This document shows positions 12,920 through 14,021 of a DNA stretch of 14,021 nucleotides, in pieces. The stretch lies in assembly GCA_964398915.1 (NCBI GenBank), contig CAYNOR010000032.1, positions 1 to 14,021 on the forward strand, given 5' to 3'. A program made the translations under genes and the position numbers. This stretch comes from Tichowtungia sp964398915 (GTDB lineage Bacteria; Verrucomicrobiota; Kiritimatiellia; Kiritimatiellales; Tichowtungiaceae). The notes beneath the pieces were generated by a model, which saw nothing but the letters and a program-made list of their open reading frames with translations, searched no databases and was not told the origin of the DNA. Position 1 is the stretch's first letter; each line of letters starts with the position of its first letter.

Positions 12920-13891
12920 ATGAAATGTTTTGTCATAGGAAACGGCGGATGGGGAACGGCTCTTGGAATGATTCTGGCCGGTAACGGTAATCAGGTGACC
13001 GTCTGGGGCCCGTTCGAAGAAGAAATCAAAGCCATCCGCAGCGCCGGTGAAAACACAGTCTACCTGCCGGGCGTAAAAATTCCATCCGCGATCAACTGGA
13101 CCTCCAATCCCGCCGACGCCAAAGACGCCGAGCTGATCGTGCTGGTCGTTCCGTCGCGCTTCTTCAGGTCAACTCTCGAAACCTTTAAGCCGCACCTCGC
13201 CGTCAATGCGCTGATCGTGAGTGCAACAAAAGGGATCGACGAGCAATCGCACCACAGGATGAGCCAGACTGCATTCGATGTGCTGAGCCGTGACATCGCC
13301 GCCCTCTCCGGTCCGAGCCACGCCGAAGAAGTGGCGCGCGGCGTTCCGACCGCCGTTACCGTGGCCGGCAAACAGGCCGACGCGATTCAAAAAGCGTTCA
13401 TGGGGAAAACATTCCGCGTCTATACCTCCGACGACGTCATCGGCGTCGAACTGGGCGGCGCGCTGAAAAATATTATCGCCGTCGCCGCCGGGATTCTCGA
13501 CGGCATCGGACTGGGCGATAATTCCAAAGCGGCGCTGATGACGCGCGGCCTCGCCGAAATCACGCGCCTCGGCACCGCACTCGGCGCGAAACCGGAAACC
13601 TTTTCCGGCCTAAGCGGCGTTGGCGATTTGATCGTTACCTGCGGAAGCCGCCACAGCCGCAACCGCTCCGTCGGTGAACGGCTCGGCAAAGGCGAAAGCC
13701 TCAAAGACATCATGGGCGGCATGAAGCAGGTTGCCGAAGGTATCTGGAACGCCAAAGCCGCCCGCGACCTCGCCCGCGAGCACGGCATCTCCATGCCGAT
13801 CACCGAGGAGGTCTGCCAGATTGTCGAAAACGGCAAAGATCCGCGCCAGGCACTCAAAGACCTCATGAGCCGCGATCCCAAGGCGGAATAG
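12920..13891 (+). CDS. gpsA: NAD(P)-dependent glycerol-3-phosphate dehydrogenase
   Basis: It reduces dihydroxyacetone phosphate to sn-glycerol-3-phosphate for phospholipid synthesis, in the cytoplasm; PlsY uses the product. The 323-residue protein has the usual GpsA length. The dinucleotide-binding motif GNGGWGTA is at 7-14, VVPSRFFR at 76-83, SATKGID with Lys104 at 101-107, GPSHAEEV at 131-138, the catalytic Lys183 in ELGGALKNI, GLGDNSKAAL at 197-206, and the C-terminal substrate and cofactor contacts SGVGDLIVTC and SRNRSVGERLGKG at 246-258. GGAG lies about six bases before the ATG. It follows the right arm of the repeat and belongs with plsY functionally. Confidence 0.97.
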   Translation: MKCFVIGNGGWGTALGMILAGNGNQVTVWGPFEEEIKAIRSAGENTVYLPGVKIPSAINWTSNPADAKDAELIVLVVPSRFFRSTLETFKPHLAVNALIVSATKGIDEQSHHRMSQTAFDVLSRDIAALSGPSHAEEVARGVPTAVTVAGKQADAIQKAFMGKTFRVYTSDDVIGVELGGALKNIIAVAAGILDGIGLGDNSKAALMTRGLAEITRLGTALGAKPETFSGLSGVGDLIVTCGSRHSRNRSVGERLGKGESLKDIMGGMKQVAEGIWNAKAARDLAREHGISMPITEEVCQIVENGKDPRQALKDLMSRDPKAE

Positions 13892-13898
13892 AGGAGAA

Positions 13899-13938
13899 TG
13901 GATTACTGGATCGTTGAATTGGTGGAGTATTGGAAATA
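13899..13938. repeat. Octamer array (TGGAWTNN)
   Basis: Five consecutive 8-base units: TGGATTAC, TGGATCGT, TGAATTGG, TGGAGTAT, TGGAAATA. It starts eight bases after the gpsA stop and is the inverted relative of the array at 10465-10496. Confidence 0.6.
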
Positions 13939-13964
13939 TCACGCCTACTGGGTTATGCATCATG

Positions 13965-13997
13965 ACGCTAGAGCGTTTCACGATTGAGAAACCGTAA
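13965..13997 (+). repeat. Dispersed palindrome-like repeat, copy 2
   Basis: It matches the minus strand of 27-59 at 29 of 33 positions. Two small hairpins are visible: ACGCT/AGCGT around AG (13965-13976) and GTTTC/GAAAC around ACGATTGA (13975-13992). CATGACG occurs on both sides (13961-13967 and 14003-14009), which could be a duplicated target or chance. It lies downstream of gpsA. Confidence 0.62.
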
Positions 13998-14021
13998 TAT
14001 AGCATGACGAAAACCAGCCGC

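Overview
The window looks like a piece of a Gram-negative, at least facultatively anaerobic bacterium, probably of the PVC group. Kiritimatiellota or a near relative is my best guess, at moderate to low confidence. The reasons are an LptE-type outer-membrane lipoprotein, PEP-CTERM surface proteins (which imply an exosortase elsewhere in the genome), an anaerobe-type hybrid-cluster protein, and a stand-alone four-helix-bundle (23S-IVS type) gene. All coding genes appear intact. No tRNA, rRNA or CRISPR array was found, and no gene-free stretch exceeds 300 bases.

Layout. Positions 59-1816 (minus): serA followed by a very small lipoprotein gene. 1940-2443 (plus): lptE, convergent with 2563-3386 (minus), a translation cluster read infA, rpsU, rpsT, in which rpsU and rpsT overlap and end at a strong bidirectional terminator. 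3553-5205 (plus): gpmI. 5335-6900 (minus): hcp, divergent from 7007-8035 (plus), an SO_0444/ArsP_1-type metal permease. The two share a short intergenic region with an FNR/HcpR-like palindrome. 8189-9664 (plus): two related PEP-CTERM proteins ending in a classic terminator. 9783-10433 (plus): a CRP/FNR-family regulator whose recognition helix resembles that of FNR, so it is a candidate to read the hcp palindrome. 10520-13891 (plus): an AsmA-like membrane-anchored protein, plsY, a four-helix-bundle gene and gpsA.

How the genes work together. serA and gpmI act on 3-phosphoglycerate (serine synthesis and glycolysis). gpsA and plsY make glycerol-3-phosphate and acylate it for phospholipid synthesis. 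lptE and the AsmA-like protein serve the envelope. hcp, the permease and the CRP/FNR protein could form a small nitrosative-stress regulon.

The most unusual layer is repetitive and non-coding. The four-helix-bundle gene sits between plsY and gpsA inside a near-perfect 32-bp inverted repeat built of AAAGTC-like 7-8-base units. One arm encodes the last residues of PlsY and carries the ribosome binding site of the inserted gene. Related short-period arrays (7 or 8 bases) occupy other gene boundaries: one abuts the start codon of the CRP/FNR gene, and an octamer family occurs twice in opposite orientation. A different 33-base palindromic repeat occurs near both ends of the window in opposite orientation. 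Together these suggest a genome colonised by several families of short intergenic repeats, one of which carries a gene.
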